A stretch of 64,000 bases of DNA from Methanothrix harundinacea 6Ac (GTDB lineage: Archaea > Halobacteriota > Methanosarcinia > Methanotrichales > Methanotrichaceae): positions 1,364,001-1,428,000 of the forward strand of contig NC_017527.1 of assembly GCF_000235565.1 (NCBI RefSeq), given 5' to 3'. Shown in pieces: positions 62,445-64,000 of the stretch (positions within the stretch are counted from its first letter, which is position 1; each line of letters opens with the position of its first letter). The position numbers and the translations under genes were made by a program. The notes below the pieces were generated by a model. It saw only the letters and a program-made list of their open reading frames with translations, did not search any database and had not been told where the DNA came from.

Positions 62445-63059
62445 CTAAGGCGCTCCTCCCTCTGCCATCCCTCTTCCTCTCCGAAGGTCGGCGATGAAGG
62501 CCTCCCGGAGGTTTCCATTTCTGAGGACGGCGGCGGGATGGAAGGTGACGAGGAACCGGCCCCTGATGACCCGGCCCCGGAGCTCTCCGATCCCCTCCAC
62601 GTCTAGGACGGCCCTCGCCGCCGCATTCCCCATCAGGATGACGGTCCTGGGCTGGAGCAGTTCGATCTGGGCGTCGAGGTAGATCCGGCAGGCCTCCACC
62701 TCCTTCCTCTTCGGCCTCCTGTTCTCGGGGGGCCGGCACTTGACGACGTTGGTTATGAAGACCCGGGACCTTTCGATCCCCGCCTCCTCCAGGCAGCGGT
62801 CGAGGACCGACCCCGCCCTCCCGACGAAGGGTCTCCCTGTCCTGTCCTCCTCCCTCCCCGGCCCCTCCCCAACGAGGAGGATCTCGGCCCTCGCCGGCCC
62901 CTCCCCCGGGACGGCCTTCGTCCTTCCTTCGGCGAGGGGGCAGCGGCGGCACGATCCGATCTCCTCGGCGAGGGATCGGAGGGGATCTTCGACCGCCGGG
63001 GATCCGCCTGACCCAGTTCTCTCTTCGATGGTCATGCTGAACGAAACGTTCTTATTCAT
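62445..63059 (-). CDS. udg: Uracil-DNA glycosylase, family 4
   Basis: 204 residues. The water-activating motif GEGPGREEDRTGRPFVGRAG lies near residue 57 and the DNA-binding motif FHPAAVLRN near 175. Four cysteines suited to the [4Fe-4S] cluster are in CRRCPLAEGRT, NVVKCRPPENR and VEACRIYL. It removes uracil made by cytosine deamination. A start eight codons downstream (MTIEERTGSGG) is also possible. It is divergent from the small gene at 63093, with a gap of only 33 bp. Confidence 0.93.
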   Translation of the reverse strand: MNKNVSFSMTIEERTGSGGSPAVEDPLRSLAEEIGSCRRCPLAEGRTKAVPGEGPARAEILLVGEGPGREEDRTGRPFVGRAGSVLDRCLEEAGIERSRVFITNVVKCRPPENRRPKRKEVEACRIYLDAQIELLQPRTVILMGNAAARAVLDVEGIGELRGRVIRGRFLVTFHPAAVLRNGNLREAFIADLRRGRGMAEGGAP

Positions 63060-63092
63060 TTAAGCCAGAAACGCCTCTCCAAGGTGGTTAGA

Positions 63093-63326
63093 ATGGTAGA
63101 ATGGACCGGAAGCCTCAGAAAGTTCGACGACTTGTATTACACCATCGAGAGGATCGTCTACGGCAGGGGTCAGCTCTCCGGGTTCACCTCGGAAGATATC
63201 TACGAGAACCTCCGGGACAAGTCCTTCTTCAAGAGCCCCCAGGATCTCCACAAGTTCCTGATCGAGAACGACAAAAAGTACAAGGTCAGAGCCCTGGAGA
63301 CCGGCGGCTGGGAGCGGTACTGGTAA
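63093..63326 (+). CDS. Small conserved-looking protein
   Basis: 77 residues from ATG 63093, which follows AAGGTGG at good spacing (GTG 63084 overlaps that site). Sequence features are MVEWTGSLRKFDDLYYTIER, YGRGQLSGFTSEDIYENLRD and HKFLIENDKKYKVRALETGG, helical with a Trp/Tyr-rich end. No domain was recognised, but the start site and codon use indicate a real gene. Confidence 0.65.
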   Translation: MVEWTGSLRKFDDLYYTIERIVYGRGQLSGFTSEDIYENLRDKSFFKSPQDLHKFLIENDKKYKVRALETGGWERYW

Positions 63327-63329
63327 GGG

Positions 63330-64000
63330 TCACTTCTCGCCGAAGTATATATTTTCGTCGTCGGTGCCCAGCTGAGAGAACTTCCCCGTAGCCAGGATCT
63401 TGTAGGTGTACTTGAGGGGGGCCACCCTCGTCCCCGGCCCCACCACCGACTCCTGGGGTAGGATCACGTTCTCTCCCACCACCGGGATCTTCCCGGTCCT
63501 GTTAAAGGGCTGGTCGGCGTCGAGGACGCATTTGGTCCCGATGGTGGAGTGCCTCCCGACGATCGCCCTGTTCAGGTACGATCCCCTCTTTATCGAGGAG
63601 AAGCTCATCACCATGCTCCCTTTTATCACCGACCCCCTCTCGATGAGGCTCGTATGCCCGATGTGGGAGTCCTCGATGACCACCCCCTTCTCGATGCTGC
63701 AGTTCCTACCAATGAAGACCTTCCCCCGGAGCTCGATATCCCCGGAGTCGAGGTATCTTCCTATCCTCTTCAGGGTCTTGGGGTTGATCCACTGGCCGGG
63801 GCGGTACTCGTTCCTGAAGGCGTAGTGCTCTACCTTTCCGCCGAGAAAGTCCATAGCTGCCGAAAGGAGCCGTTCTGGGGTGCCGATGTCGATCCAGTAT
63901 CCCTTCACCGGATAGCCGAAGACCGGATATCCGTGCTCTGTCAGGTAGGGTATGAGGTCACCACCGATGTCCCGGGCCGAGTCCCCCATATCGGCGAGGA
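63330..64000 (-). CDS. Sugar-phosphate nucleotidyltransferase, C-terminal part (runs off the window)
   Basis: About 223 residues of the 3' end. The remaining catalytic-domain part includes GDLIPYLTEHGYPVFGYPVK and GYWIDIGTPERLLSAAMDFL, typical of glucose-1-phosphate or mannose-1-phosphate nucleotidyltransferases. After it a left-handed beta-helix of hexapeptides follows (VFIGRNCSIEKGVVIEDSHI, SVIKGSMVMSFSSIKRGSYL). The product is an NDP-sugar for glycan or envelope synthesis; the exact nucleotide and sugar cannot be told without the N-terminus. Confidence 0.85.
   Translation of the reverse strand, partial: LADMGDSARDIGGDLIPYLTEHGYPVFGYPVKGYWIDIGTPERLLSAAMDFLGGKVEHYAFRNEYRPGQWINPKTLKRIGRYLDSGDIELRGKVFIGRNCSIEKGVVIEDSHIGHTSLIERGSVIKGSMVMSFSSIKRGSYLNRAIVGRHSTIGTKCVLDADQPFNRTGKIPVVGENVILPQESVVGPGTRVAPLKYTYKILATGKFSQLGTDDENIYFGEK

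Overview
The window looks like chromosomal DNA of a GC-rich methanogenic archaeon, most likely an acetoclastic Methanotrichaceae (Methanothrix/Methanosaeta or Methanocrinis type). The evidence is a complete formylmethanofuran dehydrogenase operon, an archaeal-type threonyl-tRNA synthetase, RNA polymerase subunit L, exosome subunit Csl4, a diphthamide ligase, archaeal TATA boxes with strong GGAGG/GGTGAT ribosome sites, and siroheme-type haem genes expected in a cytochrome-containing methanogen. No hydrogenase, tRNA, rRNA, CRISPR array, insertion sequence or prophage was seen. The genus is an inference from gene content, not a measured assignment.

Layout. 0-6 kb: a TPR protein, uvrB, a carboxymuconolactone-decarboxylase-like protein and a CPA2/RCK antiporter. 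6-12.5 kb: a tiny Lys/Glu-rich ORF, then the minus-strand haem/tetrapyrrole run hemL-hemC-cobA/hemD-radical SAM (AhbC/D type), and larC. 12.5-25 kb: one long minus-strand run, fmdE-F-A-C-D-B-fdhA-fdhD-DUF364-NuoG/FdhA fusion, which joins the first enzyme of CO2 reduction to two formate-dehydrogenase-type catalytic subunits with no FdhB. 25.4-26.7 kb: a glutamine amidotransferase coupled to diphthine-ammonia ligase. 27-38 kb: an acyl-CoA synthetase behind a structured GC-rich leader, an HprK-like P-loop protein, DsrE, HAD proteins, regulators, a secreted protein, and a NitT/TauT-like ABC pair without ATPase. 38-41 kb: an EF-Tu-like protein with no P-loop, and thrS. 41-45 kb: a NosD-like beta-helix protein and a recent duplication of a Cys-rich secreted protein, the second copy frame-disrupted.

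45-56 kb: an acetyltransferase, a membrane-anchored protein, a metallo-hydrolase, the RNA operon METTL5-like methylase-csl4-rpoL-rtcA, a large tail-anchored TPR protein, threonine dehydratase and a doubled FtsX permease. 56-58.5 kb is a decay zone: a DUF1805 gene followed by an MNT/HEPN remnant and a compositionally mosaic pentapeptide-repeat channel gene split by an in-frame stop. 58.6-64 kb: pgk, a DHH phosphoesterase, trkA, a family 4 uracil-DNA glycosylase, a small conserved-looking ORF and the 3' part of a sugar nucleotidyltransferase.

How the genes work together. The 12.5-25 kb block is the functional centre. Fmd makes formylmethanofuran from CO2 (or runs in reverse), its eight-cluster polyferredoxin carries electrons, and the co-transcribed FdhA-type subunits suggest formate or another low-potential donor can exchange electrons with it. 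The tetrapyrrole genes would serve cytochromes. Most of the rest is housekeeping. Many genes overlap by ATGA/GTGA and many start at TTG behind good ribosome sites, so several starts given here were chosen by ribosome-binding-site position.
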